Counted from the stretch's first letter, positions 11,171 through 23,756 are shown. The stretch is DNA of 64,000 bases from Aegilops tauschii subsp. strangulata (GCF_002575655.3 NC_053039.3:238492622-238556621); one strand, 5' to 3'. Numbers and translations: made by a program. The notes: a model not told the origin generated them from the sequence alone.

Positions 11171-11289
11171 CCCACTGGGGGATTTAGAACACATAAAAAG
11201 GAACAACAATTATTTAGGAGACTGAAAAACTATGTCTTTGATAATCAATATAGGAGGTATTTCTTATTACATGTCAACAGTCTGAATGC

Positions 11290-12603
11290 TTAAGTATAAA
11301 AGGGGCGGAGCAGCTCCGCATTCCAAGCGCGTGGTTTGTCTATATTGTGCTCCACATTGTATAGGCGATATGCTCCGTTGTGGAGCACTTTGGTGATGAT
11401 GAATGGGCCTTCCCAAGCAGGAGCGAGCTTGTGTGGTCGCTGCTGATCCACTCGAAGAACCAAGTAACCCCTCTTGAAATGCTCGACCTCTCATGTTTCT
11501 GGCGTGGAATCGACGCTGGTCTTGCTGATAAATGGTCGACCAGATCAGAGCCATTTCTCTTTCCTCTTCCAGGAGATCAACTGCATCTTGCCGAGCCTGT
11601 TCTGCTTCATCTTCTAAGAAAAGTTCGACTCGGGGTGCATTGTGAAAGAAGTCACTCGGAAGCACAGCTTCAGCCGCATAGACCAAGAAGAATGGAGTTC
11701 GACCAGTTGAACGATTAGGAGTTGTCCCCAACCCCCAAAGCACTGATGGAAGTTCATCGACCCAAGCGCCTGCTGCATGCTTGAGGTCGCGCATCAATCG
11801 GGGTTTCAACCCTTTGAGAATCAATCTGTTTGCTCTTTCAGCTTGCCCATTCGACTGGGGATGGGCGACTAAAGCATAGTCGACCCGAGTGCCCTGGGAA
11901 GCGCAGAATGCTCTGAACTCATCGGAATCGAAGTTTGACCCATTATCTGTAATGATGCTGTCCAGAACTCCGTATTTGAATGCTAACTCTCTGATGAAGC
12001 TAACAGCAGTACTTGCTTCGAGGTTTTTGATAGGCTTGGCTTCAATCCATTTGGTGAACTTGTCGACCGCTACGAGCACATGGGTGAAGCCACTCCTGCC
12101 AGTCCTCAGAGGTCCAACCATATCTAATCCCCAAACAGCAAAAGGCCAGACGAGTGGAATGGTCTTCAGGGCTGATGCAGGCTTGTGGGACATGTTGGAG
12201 TAGAACTGACAACCTTCACACTTGTCGACTATGTCTTTTTCCATTTCATTCGCTCGTGGCCAATAAAATCCCGCTCTGTATGCTTTGGCCACAATGGTCC
12301 AAGAGGATGCATGGTGACCACAGGTCCCCGAGTGGATGTCATTGAGGATCACTTGACCTTCTTCCGGTGTAATGCACTTCTGGGCGACTCCAGTAACACT
12401 TTCTCTGTAAAGATGTCCACCCATTACTGTGAAAGCTTTAGATCAACAAACAATCTGACGGGCCTCTTCTTCATCCTATGGGAGCTCTTTCCTGAGAATA
12501 TACGCAATGTACGGCACTGTCCAATCGGGTATGACGACCAAAACTTCCATGACCACGGCTGGGATTTCAACCTCAGTCGGATCAGTAGGGCTCTTAGGTT
12601 GTG
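11290..12603 (-). pseudogene. TAT copy 1 integrase region of pol
   Basis: Encodes the zinc-binding HHCC part (GHHASSWT ... CEGCQFY), the catalytic core with WGLDMVGP, IITDNGSNF and PQSNGQAERAN (the D, D and E positions), and a C-terminal segment. Lesions: TGA just upstream of MGGHLYRES (about 12445), where copy 2 reads through, and a one-base expansion near 11465 that scrambles the last ~70 residues compared with copy 2, which ends LLRPFYT. The N-terminal side is cut from RNase H by the solo LTR at 12609. Integrase would insert the cDNA in the nucleus; this copy is dead. Confidence 0.9.
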
Positions 12604-13997
12604 GGGGCTGATAACCCACAAGTATAGGGGATCACAACAGTTTTTGAGGGTAGAGTATTCAATCCAAATTTATTGATTCGACACAAGGGGAGCCAAAGAA
12701 TATTCTCAAGTATTAGTAGTTGAGTTGTCAATTCAACCACACCTGGATAACTTAGTATCTGTGGCAAAGTATTTAGTAGCAAAGTAGTATGATAGTAACG
12801 GTAACGGTAGCAAAAGTAATATTTTTGGGTTTTGTAGTGATTGTAACAGTAGCAACGGAAAAGTAAATAAACAAAGAACAATATGGGAAAAGCTCGTAGG
12901 CATTGGATCGGTGATGGAGAATTATGCCGGATGCGGTTCATCATGTAACAGTCATAACATAGGGTGACACAGAACTAGCTCCAATTCATCAATGTAATGT
13001 AGGCATGTATTCCAAATATAATCATACGTGCTTATGGAAAAGAACTTGCATGACATCTTTTGTCCTACCTTCCCGTGGCAGCGGGGTCCTAGCGGAAACT
13101 AAGGGATATTAAGGCCTCCTTTTAATAGAGTACCGGACCAAAGCATTAACACATGGTGAATACATGAACTCCTCAAACTACGGCCATCACCAGGAATGAT
13201 CCCGATTATTGTCACTTCGGGGTTGCCGGATCATAACACATAATAGGTGACTATAGACTTGCAAGATAGGATCAAGAACTCACATATATTCATGAAAACA
13301 TAATAGGTTCAGATCTGAAATCATGGCACTCGGGCCCTAGTGACAAGCATTAAGCATAGCAAAGTCATAGCAACATCAATCTCAGAACATAGTGGATACT
13401 AGGGATCAAACCATAACAAAACTAACTCGATTACATGATAAATCTCATCTAACCCATCACCGTCCAGCAAGCCTACGATAGAATTACTCACGCACGGCGG
13501 TGAGCATCATGAAATTGGTGATGGAGGATGGTTGATGATGACGACGGCGACGGATTCCCCTCTCCAGAGCCCCGAACGGACTCCAGATCAGCCCTCCCGA
13601 GAGAGTTTAGGGCCTGGCAGCGGCTCCGTATCGTAAAACGTGATGAATCTTTCTGTCTGATTTTTTTCTCCCCGAACACGAATATATGGAGTTGGAGTTG
13701 AGGTCAGTGGAGCTCTAGGGGGCCCACGAGGCAGGGGGCGCGCCCAGGGGGGCAGGCGCGCCCCCCACCCTCGTGGAAAGGGGTGTGGACCCCCTGGCCT
13801 TGATTCTTTCGCCGGTATTTTTTTTATTTCCAAAAATAATCTCCGTGGAGTTTCAGGTCATTCTGAGAACTTTTGTTTCTGCACATAAATAACACAGCGT
13901 CAGTCCGGGTTAGTTCCATTCAAATCATGCAAGTTAGAGTCCAAAACAAGGGCAAATGTGTTTGGAAAAGTAGATACGACGGAGACGTATCAGGGGC
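12604..13997 (-). repeat. Solo LTR of an Athila-lineage gypsy element, with GGGGC target duplication
   Basis: The LTR proper is 12609-13992 (1384 bp), TGATACGTCTCC to GGGTTATCA on the minus strand, flanked by GGGGC at 12604-12608 and 13993-13997. It matches both LTRs of the full element at 33417-43016, which sits at the same site in TAT copy 2. The flanking TAT reading resumes in the spacer between RNase H and integrase once LTR and duplication are removed. A GC-rich palindromic segment with GGCGCGCC cores lies at about 13735-13770. ORFs inside are shadows. Solo LTRs arise from recombination between an element's two LTRs. Confidence 0.93.
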
Positions 13998-15846
13998 TCT
14001 TCCATGAAGGGATCCTCTTGAACTGACGGCGTGTGAAGATGCTCCAAGAACACATTGCTGGGAAGAGGCTCACGCTTGGAACCTATCTTTGCCAAATCAT
14101 CAGCTGCTTGATTTTTCAGTCGGGGTATATGATGAAGCTCTAACCCCTCAAACTTCTTTTCTAACTTTCTCACTGCATTACAATAGCCAGTCATAGCCGG
14201 GCTCCTGATGTCCCATTCCTTCATTACTTGATTAACAACCAAATCTGAGTCGCCGTAGACCATTAGGCGACAGACGCCGAGTGAAATGGCCAGACGCAAC
14301 CCATACAGAAGTGCTTCATATTTAGCTTCATTGTTGGAGGAATCAAAATGAATCTGGAGGACATAGTTGAGTCTGTGGCCTCAGGGGGATACCAATACCA
14401 CCCCAGCACCAGATCCTTTCAACATCTTGGATCCGTCAAAGAACATGGTCCAATGCTCCGAGTGAATCTGAGTCGGTTGTTGCTGCTCAACCCACTCGGC
14501 GAGGAAATCTGCTATTGCTTGGGACTTGATATCTTTCTTTGCCTCAAACTTGATGTCCAAAGGAAGGAGTTCAATCACCCATTTTGCCACTCGACCAGTT
14601 GCATCTCTGTTGTTCAGAATTTCTAACAATGGTACGTTAACGACAGTAATGGAATGATCTGAGAAATAATGTGCAACCTTCCTCGTGGTCATGTAGATTC
14701 CATAAACAAGCTTCTGGTAATGCGGATATCTCTGCTTGGATGGAGTCAAGACTTCAGAGATATAGTATACTGGGCACAGAACTTTATAGGCTTTTCCTTC
14801 TTCTTCCCGCTCGACCGTGAGTACTGTACTGACAACTTGTCCAGTGGCTGCAATATAAAGCAGTAAAGGCTCTTTGCTGATTGGGGCAGCAAGCACCGGC
14901 TGGGTGGAAAGCAGGGCTTTGAGCTCTGCAAACGCTGCGTCAACTTCAGGAGTCCACTCGAACTTAGCAGATTTCTTCATCAGTCGGTAAAGAGGCAATG
15001 CCTTTTCACCGAGGCGAGAGATGAATCGACTCAAGGCAGCCAAACAACCAGTAAGCTTCTGAACGTCATGCGCACGCACAGGGCGTTTCATCCGGAGTAC
15101 GGCACCAACTTTCTCTGGGTTCGCGTCGATCCCTCGTTCGGAAACAAGGAAACCGAGTAACTTCCCACCTGGAACTCCGAATGTGCACTTCGACGGATTA
15201 AGCTTGATATCATACCTTCTCAGGTTGGCAAAGGTTTCAGCAAGGTCAGTTAGTAGGTCGGAACCTTTACGCGACTTGACCACAATGTCATCCATATATG
15301 CTTCCACATTTCGACTGATTTGAGTGAGCAGGCACTTCTGAATCATCCTCATAAATGTGGCACCAGCGTTCTTGATACCGAATGGCATGGTGACATAGCA
15401 AAAGCACCCGAATGGGGTGATGAAAGCTGTTTTTATTTCATCAGGTACATACAGTCGGATCTGATGATATCCGGAATATGCGTCCAGAAAAGACAAACGC
15501 TCACACCCCGCAGTTGAGTCGACAATCTGGTCGATGCGGGGAGAGGGAAATGATCTTTCGGGCAGGCCCGATTGATATGCTTGAAATCAATACACATACG
15601 GAGTGAATCGTCCTTCTTGGGGGCCATGACAACATTGGCGAGCCACTCGGAGTGGTAAATCTCGCGGATGAACTCGGCTGCAAGCAGTCGAGCCACCTCC
15701 TCGCCGATTGCCTTTCTCTTCTCCACGGCAGACCGATGGAGATGCTCTTTAACAGGTTTTGCTTTTGGATCGATTTGCAAACTATGCTCAGCCAGTCCCC
15801 TGGGTACACCCGGCATGTCAAAAGGTTTCCATGCAAAGATGTCCTA
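13993..15846 (-). pseudogene. TAT copy 1 reverse transcriptase and RNase H
   Basis: RT motifs in order: WLANVVMAPKKD, MCIDFKHIN, FPLP, SFLDAYSGYHQI, FCYVTMPFGIKNA and the catalytic AYMDDIVVKS. RNase H follows, with FDGS, YGDSDLVVNQV and a C-terminal NQAADDLAK. Lesions: TAG 15844-15846 just before DIFAWKP, a one-base loss in a G run near 15540 that breaks RT (copy 2 keeps it), and TGA 14381-14383 inside RNase H. The TAG and the TGA are also in copy 2. The part right of the solo LTR ends at the GGGGC site. Confidence 0.92.
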
Positions 15847-16942
15847 GTTCTCACGGAGGAACTGGATGAGCGCTTCTTCCTGTTTGCTGTCGAGTGTTGT
15901 TGAGATATGAGTCGGAGCAGCATTAGGATCGGTCGGGTGAATATGAATCGACTTTGTTTCAACGGACGACTGAAATGTGGACTCTGAGGCGGGCTTCTTA
16001 ACCCGCAGCAATTCACTCGGATCAGCATTCTTCTGATATTCCTGCATTTCGACTGCAGCCATCTGTTTTGTCGGCAATTTTTGAGCCCTTCTGGAGGCAC
16101 TCTTCTGCCTTCTGCCGATTGCCAGTGACCGTGATCACTCCTCTGGGACCAGGCATCTTCAATTTGAGGTACACGTAACATGGTCGAGCCATAAAACGTG
16201 CATATGCAGGCCTGCCCAGAATAGCATGATAAGCACTCTGGAAATCCACAACTTAAAATGTCAACTTTTCCTTAGGGTAATTCTTCGAATCACCAAAAAC
16301 CACGTCAAGAGTTATCTGGCCGAGTGACTCAGCCTTCTTTCCAGGGATGACGCCGTGAAAGCTCATGTTGCTCTCACTAAGTTTGGACATCGGAATGCCC
16401 ATCCCCTTCAGAGTTTCAGCATAAAGAATATTCAGACCACTGGCACCATCCATCAACACTTTGGTCAGTCGAGTGCCTCCAACCACTGGGTCGACTACCA
16501 GCACTTGCCGCCCTGGAGTGGCAACGCGTGCCGGGTGATCAAACTGGTCGAATGTGATCGCAGTTTGCGACCACTTCAAATATGTCGTCGTTGCCGGGGC
16601 AACCATGTTAACTTCTCTGTTTATAACTTTCAATCGACTTTTGCTTTCGACTTCAGCAAAAATCACCAGAGTGGAATTAACGTTGGGAAAACCATCATCA
16701 CCTTCTTCATTGTCCTCATCCTTGTCTGACTCCTTTTCTTTTTCACTGGGATGCTTCTCTCGGAATTGCTGGATCAGGAGTCGACACTGTCGAGTGGTGT
16801 GTTTAGGATAAATCAGATTACTCTCTTCATCTTTCTTGGTGTGAATGTGAGATGGCAAATCCAGCACATAATTTCCTGCTTGATCTTTTACCTTCTTGGG
16901 GGTCCACCCCTTAGGTTTCCCTTTAAGCTTTCCTTGAATCAC
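15847..16942 (-). pseudogene. TAT copy 1 aspartic protease region
   Basis: Begins after gag with a basic linker (KPKGWTPKKVKD), an acidic stretch (DKDEDNEEGDD), then the retropepsin segment TKVLMDGASGLNILY, where DGAS replaces the usual DGGS of TAT proteases. A downstream GRPAYARFMARPCYVY flap-side motif is kept. Stops at 16253-16255 and further frame breaks near 16080 divide it. Protease would cleave the gag-pol polyprotein within the particle. It lines up with the partial copy at 45111-45463. Confidence 0.85.
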
Positions 16943-18864
16943 TGCCGCAGTTTCACCGGGTCCTGCAGGCTCAGCTTTACGTTTCTGTTTCCGATTGGAA
17001 TTTCCTCCACTAGTGTCCTGACCGACTGGTTTGCTCTTTCCACTACGGGTCGATCCTCTTCTTCTCCATTAGAATACCGAGTGGCTATTTCCATCATCCG
17101 AGTCAGAGACATATCTCCCGTCCGATCGAATTTCAGGTTAAGCTCTCGATACCGAACGCCTTCCTTGAAGGCACAAACTGCTTGGTGTTGGGATACATTT
17201 TCCACTGTGTGATGCAAGGTGGTCCACCTCTGAATGTAATCCCTCAGAGTCTCATTCGGTTTTTGCACAGAATGTTGCAATTCCGTCAATCCTGCTGGCC
17301 GTTTGCAAGTACCCTCAAAAGTTCTGACAAACACTCGGGCGAGCTCCTCCCAACTGAATATACTGCGCGGGGTCAATTGATTCAGCCATGCTTTGGCCGA
17401 ACCTTCCAACATCAGAGAAAGATGCTTCATGGCCACCTCATCATTACCGCCACCAATCTGCACAGCCACTCGATAATCCTGAAGCCAAGTGTCGGGTTTG
17501 GACTCACCAGTGAACTTACTGACTCCAGTCGCCAACCTGAAGTTGGGAGGAATCTCTGCAGCCCTGATGGCTCTGCTGAAACACGCTGGACCTGAAACAT
17601 GAACTCTGCTGCCAGTCGGGCGATCTCTGTTAAGACCTTCTCTATGTGCTCTGTTCCTGTCGACCAGACCCTGAACGAGAATAGATCTTGCATCAAAGCC
17701 TGGCTCCCTTGGGTCGACTGGTATTCTTCGCTCGCCACTGTGCGGGCGTCTGTCATCATATTGCCGGGGCACATATGATCCACTCCTCGGAGGAGGTGTG
17801 GGCACTCGACGACGGTCATCACGGCCGAGTCGGTGATCATACGGCTCATGGTTCCATCCCACGTACTGATCCTTCCGGTGCCCACGTCCCTCACGCCGCG
17901 GGGGTGATCTTGGGCTGTGGGCCGACTGAACTGTATCTTCCATCACAGATCTGCTATGAATCCTATTCCGCGACTGAGACACCGCTGTGTTCTGCTCTCC
18001 TGCTGCCCGGAGTAAGGCCCGGATCTGCATCAAACCCCTACCAGCCTCCGACTGGGAAGGCTAAATTGACTCCGCTATATGGGCCGCAGCTGTGAGATTT
18101 TGAATCGGAGTGCGGTATACCTGAGGCTGAGGCGGGAAAAGTTGTCGTTGTCGTCGACTAGCCTCAGGGATCCGCTGCTGAGCACGCTCGTCGAGTGCAT
18201 GTTGAAGGTTCTCCAGTCGAGTGCGCTCAGCCAAATTGGCCAGGCGCGCCTCCTCCAAGGCCTGAGCCTCAGAGGTTTCCCCAACGATGGGCGCGTGGAG
18301 TGCCTCCATATTGCGGCAGTGCAGCTCCTCCCTCTGCTGTGAAGAGAGGGTTTCAGGGTGGTACTCCTCGTGAACACGCGACGAATCACCGCCGCCATTG
18401 CCGCCACCGTCGCGGCGGAAACCAGGCGGACTGCGCGGCGCGTCGACCATCAAGACTTGAGCTGTAGGATCGCTGCTATCACACTCGGATGCGGTCTCAA
18501 CGGAGCCAGTCGAGAAGTCGAACAGGCCGTAGAGAGTTTCGTCGGGCTCAATTGGTGCGACTTGTGGGGTGGCTGACTGACGATCCACCGCGTGTTTCAC
18601 CCACCGCTGAAGCCACGACCGACCGGATCACTTGCGCCGGCGAACAGCGGGGAGTGAGGACACTACGGGAGCCGACCGATACTGGGTCGACGGCTGCCGG
18701 AGAAGGACGTCATGAACGCACGTGCGAAAGTGCGTCGCCCCGCAGACGGGGAGCGTCTCAACGTCGAGGGGAGCTTCCTGGAGCCAGGCGGAGTCGTCGG
18801 CGACGAAGACGAGCGCGCCGAGACGGATCTTGTGGCCCTCAGCCAATCCACCGCCGGAAAGCAT
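16939..18864 (-). pseudogene. TAT copy 1 gag
   Basis: Fragments in order: MLSGGGLAEGH (18864), an acidic leader with LYGLFDFSTGS (frame ending 18061), and a long frame 18033-16939 with an Arg-rich, RNA-binding-like stretch followed by a capsid domain (KFTGESKPDTWLQDYRVAVQ, LEGSAKAWLNQL, SWEELARVFVRTFEGT). The capsid fold is typical of retrotransposon gag. Breaks: a stop near 18628 and a TAG at 18061-18063. No zinc knuckle is evident. It overlaps the protease frame start by a few bases. Confidence 0.87.
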
Positions 18865-18917
18865 GATGATGGGAATCAGAAAAATCGCAACCTCACCAAA
18901 AAGTCGCTAAGACACCT

Positions 18918-18936
18918 GCCCCACGGTGGGCGCCAA
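18918..18936 (-). other. Primer binding site of TAT copy 1
   Basis: Minus strand TTGGCGCCCACCGTGGGGC, one base inside the LTR end. The plus-strand TAT element has nearly the same site at 45988-46006, which supports the call. I have not assigned the tRNA. Confidence 0.75.
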
Positions 18937-18937
18937 C

Positions 18938-19485
18938 TGTTGTGGTTCTAAGACTGACAGTAGAATGGGGGTAGGTATGAGGAGGTAAGATCCTAGCTAT
19001 GGTGAAGTTGTACACACAAGATTTACAAGTTCAGGCCCTTCACGGGGGAAGTAACAGCCCTATGTCTCGGTGCTCGGGAGCTCAGTCAATTGGATTATGT
19101 GTGGAGTTACAGGGGGTGCGAACCCTTGTCCCTGTGGAGGGGGGTTGCTTATATAGAGTTCGCTAGACCCCTCCGGCCCTCAGTTACACAGGGTTTAAGG
19201 TACATAAAGATAGGGCATTACTGGTAACGCCAGCAATAAAGATACATGAATGACCATTAAGTATACAGAGTAAACGCCCGACCCTTGCTGTACAGAGTGA
19301 CTTTAGATCTTCTAGTCGTCGAGTGACTATTGCTATGGTTGAGTGAAATTGAATCTTCCGAGTGGAATGCTTCTGGACGAGTGGATGATGTTATCCCTTG
19401 AATGCTTCTGACTTTTAGGGTAATGTCCTTCGGGATGGTGTCTAGGTCAGGCCTATGACCCTACCCTAGGTACATGTCGCCATCA
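18938..19485 (-). repeat. 5' LTR of TAT copy 1
   Basis: 548 bp, TGATGGCGACATG to AACCACAACA on the minus strand. A TATA-like CTATATAAG lies on the minus strand at about 19148-19158, a suitable distance from the PBS end to drive the gag-pol RNA. A partner LTR is not in the window. Confidence 0.75.
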
Positions 19486-19751
19486 CCGGCAGAGAAAGAA
19501 TGCCATAAGAGTTGTGAAACATAATGGGAACCTATATGCTGGGCAGGAGGAAGTTGCGTCGGCAGTTGATGCATACTTTGGTGCGGCGTTTGGCGCCTCG
19601 GAGGCTAGGAATCATACTATCAATCTGGATATTCTTGGCCTGCCGCACCTCGACTTATCACATCTCGAGCAACCGTTTACGGCTGATGAAGTGGAGAAGG
19701 TAATCAAAAGCATGCCATTAGACAAAGCCCCGGGACCGGACGGTTTGAACG
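19486..19751 (+). pseudogene. LINE (L1-type) reverse transcriptase fragment
   Basis: An open frame reads RQRKNAIRVVKHNGNLYAG, then a helix-rich linker, then DEVEKVIKSMPLDKAPGPDG. The DKAPGPDG motif marks the start of the RT domain in plant LINEs that follow an endonuclease. About 88 codons remain. The left side is cut by the TAT copy 1 LTR and the right side by the Athila-lineage leader. No poly(A) or 3' end is present. Confidence 0.82.
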
Positions 19752-19880
19752 GAAAAAGAGAGGCGAATAAAACGGCAATTTTTTGTGAAGTGGGGAAGAG
19801 GCAAATGAGAGGCAAATGGAAAATAATGTAACTTCCAAGGAGATGAGATTTGTGATTAGGAACTTGGTTATGTTGAAGAT

Positions 19881-19900
19881 CCTCCCCGGCAAGGGCGCCA
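19881..19900 (-). other. Primer binding site of the second Athila-lineage element
   Basis: Minus strand TGGCGCCCTTGCCGGGGAGG, an Asp-tRNA-type site as in Athila elements, 11 bases from the LTR end. The full element at 41583-41601 has the same 11-base spacing. Confidence 0.75.
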
Positions 19901-19911
19901 GAAATTCTCCT

Positions 19912-20654
19912 TGATGGTAGCTAGAACTACATCGGTATTTCCCCGGAGAGGGAGGGATGATGTAGCAGAGCGATGGTAGAGTATTTCCCTCAGTTATGAA
20001 ACCAAGGTATTGAACCAGTAGGAGAACCAAGAAACACAACGTAAACAACACCTGCACACAAATAATAACACCTCGCAACCCTACGTGTTAAAGGGGTTGT
20101 CAATCCCTTTCGGGTAACGGCGCCAGAAATTGGCAAGCGGACGTGAGATAAGTTGTAATAGATTGAAATAATAGATCGTAAATTAAATAAATAAAAATAA
20201 AATGCAGCAAGGTATGTTTGTATTTTTTTTTGGTTTAATAGATCTGAATAAAAATGCAAAGGAAAAGTAGATCACTAGACAAATATATGAGAAAGAAGAC
20301 CCGGGGGCCGTAGGTTTCACTAGTGGCTTCTCTCGAGAAAAATAGCAAACGTGGGTAAACAAATTACTGTTGGGCAATTGATAGAACTTCAAATAATTAT
20401 GACGATATCTAGGCAATGATCATTACATAGGCATCACGTCCAAGATTAGTAGACCGACTCCTACCTGCATCTACTACTATTACTCCACACATCGACCGCT
20501 ATCCAGCATACATCTAGTGTATTAAGTTCAAGGAAAAACGGAGTAATGCAATAAGAACGATGACATGATGTAGACAAGATCCGTTTATTTATATGGCGGT
20601 AGATATAGATCTCATCTTTTTATCCTTAGTAGCAACGATACGTACGTGTCGTTT
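19912..20654 (-). repeat. LTR of the second Athila-lineage element, PBS-side part
   Basis: Begins TGATGGTAGC on the plus strand and runs to the Angela insertion. It contains a second PBS-like core (GGCGCCAGAAATT) near 20122, copied from or shared with the true PBS region. No coding content. A T-rich run lies at 20222-20231. Confidence 0.75.
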
Positions 20655-22438
20655 TGTTGGAAATATGCCCTACAGGCAATGATAAATAGGTTATTATTAT
20701 ATTTCCTTGTTCATGATAATCGTTTATTATCCATGCTAGAATTGTATTGATAGGAAACTCAGATACATGTGTGGATACATAGACAACACCATGTCCCTAG
20801 TAAGCCTCTAGTTGACTAGCTCGTTGATCAATAGATGGTTACGGTTTCCTGACCATGGACATTGGATGTCGTTGATAACGGGATCACATCATTAGGAGAA
20901 TGATGTGATGGACAAGACCCAATCCTAAGCCTAGCACAAGATCGTGTAGTTCGTTTGCTCAGAGCTTTTCTAATGTCAAGTATCATTTCCTTAGACCATG
21001 AGATTGTGCAACTCCCGGATACCGTAGGAATGCTTTGGGTGTACCAAACGTCACAACGTAACTGGGTGGCTATAAAGGTGCACTACAGGTATCTCCGAAA
21101 GTGTCTGTTGGGTTCGCACGAATCGAGACTGGGATTTGTCACTCCTTGTAAACGGAGAGGTATCTCTGGGCCCACCCGGTAGGACATCATCATAATGTGC
21201 ACAGTGTGACCAAGGAGTTGATCACGGGATGATGTGAGTTACGGAACGAGTAAAGAGACTTGCCGGTAACGAGATTGAACAAGGTATCGGGATACCGACG
21301 ATCGAATCTCGGGCAAGTAACATATCGATAGACAAAGGGAATTGTATACGGGATTGATTGAATCCCCGACATCGTGGTTCATCCGATGAGATCATCGTGG
21401 AACATGTGGGAGCCAACATGGGTATCCAGATCCCGCTGTTGGTTATTGACCGGAGAACGTCTCGGTCATGTCTGCATGGTTCCCGAACCCGTAGGGTCTA
21501 CACACTTAAGGTTCGATGACGCTAGGGTTATAGGGAAAGTATGTACGTGGTTACCGAATGTTGTTCGGAGTCCCGGATGAGATCCCGGACGTCACGAGGA
21601 GTTCCGGAATGGTCCGGAGGTAAAGATTTATATATGGGAAGTCCTGTTTTGGTCACCGGAAAAGTTTCGGGTGTTATCGGTAATATACCGGGACCACCGG
21701 GAGGGTCCCGGGGGTCCACCAAGTGGGGCCACCAGCCCCAGAAGGCTGCGTGGGCCAAGTGTGGGAGGGTACCAGCCCCGGGTGGGCTGGTGCGCCCCCC
21801 CACCAAGGCCCAAGGCGCATGGGAGAGTGGGAGGGGGCAAACCCTAGGTCCAGATGGGCCTTAAGGCCCACCGTAGTGGCGCCCCCCCTCTCCTCCCCAT
21901 GGCCGCCCCCTAGATGGGATCTAGGGCTGGCCGCCACCCCTTGGGGTGGGAACCCTAGAGGGGGCGCAGCCCCCTCCCCCCCCTATATATAGTTGAGGTT
22001 TGGGGCTGCCCATAGACACGAGGACGTCTCTCTTTCGGTGCAGCCCTACCCCTCTCCCTCCTCCTCCTCTCCCGCGGTGCTTGGCGAAGCCCTGCGGGAT
22101 TGCGACGCTCCTCCATCACCACCACGCTGTCGTGCTGCTGCTGGACGGAGTCTTCCCCAACCTCTCCCTCTCTCCTTGCTGGATCAAGGCGTGGGAGACG
22201 TCACCGGGCTGCACGTGTGTTGAACGCGGAGGCACCGTTCTTCGGTGCTTAGATCGGAACCAACTGCGATCTGAATCACTACGAGTACGACTCCTTCATC
22301 CGCGTTCTTGCAACGCTTCCGCATCGCGATCTACAAGGGTATGTAGATGCACTCCCCTTCCCCTCGTTGCTAGATTACTCCATAGATTGATCTTGATGAT
22401 GCGTAGAAAATTTTGAATTTCTACTACGTTTCCCATCA
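20655..22438 (+). repeat. 5' LTR of the Angela-type element
   Basis: 1784 bp, TGTTGGAAAT to TTTCCCATCA. A TATA box (CTATATATAG) lies at about 21983-21992, followed by a pyrimidine-rich leader. The GC-rich ORFs at 21541-21992 also occur in the 3' LTR and are not genes. Confidence 0.95.
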
Positions 22439-22439
22439 G

Positions 22440-22452
22440 TGGCATCATGAGC
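22440..22452 (+). other. Primer binding site of the Angela-type element
   Basis: TGGCATCATGAGC, one base after the LTR end. It is a variant of the initiator Met-tRNA complement TGGTATCAGAGC. Confidence 0.75.
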
Positions 22453-23756
22453 TAGGTCTATGCGTAGTTTCTACGCACGAGTAGAACACAAAGCAGTTGT
22501 GGGCGTAGATGTTGCCAATTCTTCTTGCTGCTACTAGTCTTATCTTGTTTCGGCGGCATTGTGGGATGAAGCGGCCCGGACCGACCTTACACGTACGCTT
22601 ACGTGAGACAGGTTCCACCGACTGACATGCACTAGTTGCATAAGGTGGCTAGCGGGTGTCTGTCTCTCCCACTTTAGTCGGAACGGATTCAATGAAAAGG
22701 GTCCTTATGGAGGGTAAATAGAGATTGGCATATCACGTTGTGGTTTTACGTAGGTAAGAAACGTTCTTGCTAGAAACCTATACAAGCCACGTAAAAACTT
22801 GCAACAACAATTAGAGGACGTCTAACTTGTTTTTGCAGCATGTTCTATGTGATGTGATATGGCCAGAAGATGTGATGAATGATATATGTGATGTATGATA
22901 TTGATCATATTCTTGTAATAGGAATCACAACTTGCATGTCGATGAGTATGACAACCGGCAGGAGCCATAGGAGTTGTCTTTATTTTTGTATGACCTGCGT
23001 GTCATTGAATAACGCCATGTAAATTACTTTACTTTATTGCTAAGCGCGTTAGCCATAGAAGTAGAAGCAATCGTGGCGTGACAACTTCATGAAGACACAA
23101 TGATGGAGATCATGGTGTCATGCCGGTGACAAAGATGATCATGGTGCCCCGAAGATGGAGATCAAAGGAGCAAAATGATATTGGCCATATCATGTCACTA
23201 TTTGATTGCATGTGATGTTTATCATGTTTACATCTTATTTTCTTAGAACGACGGTAGCATAAATAAGATGATCCCTCACTAAAATTTCAAGAGACGTGTT
23301 CCCCCTAACTATGCACTGTTGCGAAGGTTCGTTGTTTCGAAGCACCACGTGATGATCGGGTGTGATAGATTCTAACGTTCGAATACAACGGGTGTTGACG
23401 AGCCTAGCATGTACAGACATGGCCTCGGAACACATGTGAAACACTTAGGTTGACTTGACGAGCCTAGCATGTACAGACATGGCCTCGGAACACAAGAGAC
23501 CGAAAGGTCGAACATGAGTCGTATAGCAGATACGATCAACATGGAGATGTTCACCGATGATGACTAGTCCGTCTCACGTGATGATCGGACACGGCCTAGT
23601 TTGACTCGGATCATGTATCACTTAGATGACTAGAGGGATGTCTATCTGAGTGGGAGTTCATTAATCAGATGAACTTCATTATCATGAACATAGTCAAAAG
23701 GCCTTTGCAAATTATGTCATACGCTTTAGTTCTACTATTTAAGATATGTTCCTAGA
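22453..23756 (+). other. Untranslated leader of the Angela-type element
   Basis: No gene. A 34-base segment (AGCCTAGCATGTACAGACAT and what follows) occurs at 23401-23434 and again at 23461-23494, exactly 60 bases apart, so a 60-bp unit is tandemly duplicated. Confidence 0.6.

Larger units (their letters stand above)
8276..19485 (-). mobile_element. TAT/Retand-type Ty3/gypsy retrotransposon, copy 1
   Basis: Minus-strand order is 5' LTR 18938-19485, PBS 18918-18936, gag, protease, RT, RNase H, integrase (ending 11290), then a long 3' region with tandem repeats and an ORF in the opposite direction. The left side is cut by the Tekay insertion, so its 3' LTR is not in the window. A solo Athila-lineage LTR interrupts the spacer between RNase H and integrase. 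The antisense ORF downstream of integrase is a known hallmark of the TAT lineage. It landed in a LINE fragment; CCGGC at 19486-19490 would be one side of the target duplication. Confidence 0.88.

Noticed and set aside
13488..13833. Short minus-strand ORFs shared by three places (also near 34296 and 42491)
   Set aside because: They are inside copies of the same Athila-lineage LTR and change frame between copies.
21541..21992. Proline-rich ORFs in the Angela 5' LTR, repeated at 28379-28749
   Set aside because: They lie in LTR sequence on both strands and arise from GC-rich composition; identical pairs reflect the LTR pair, not gene duplication.
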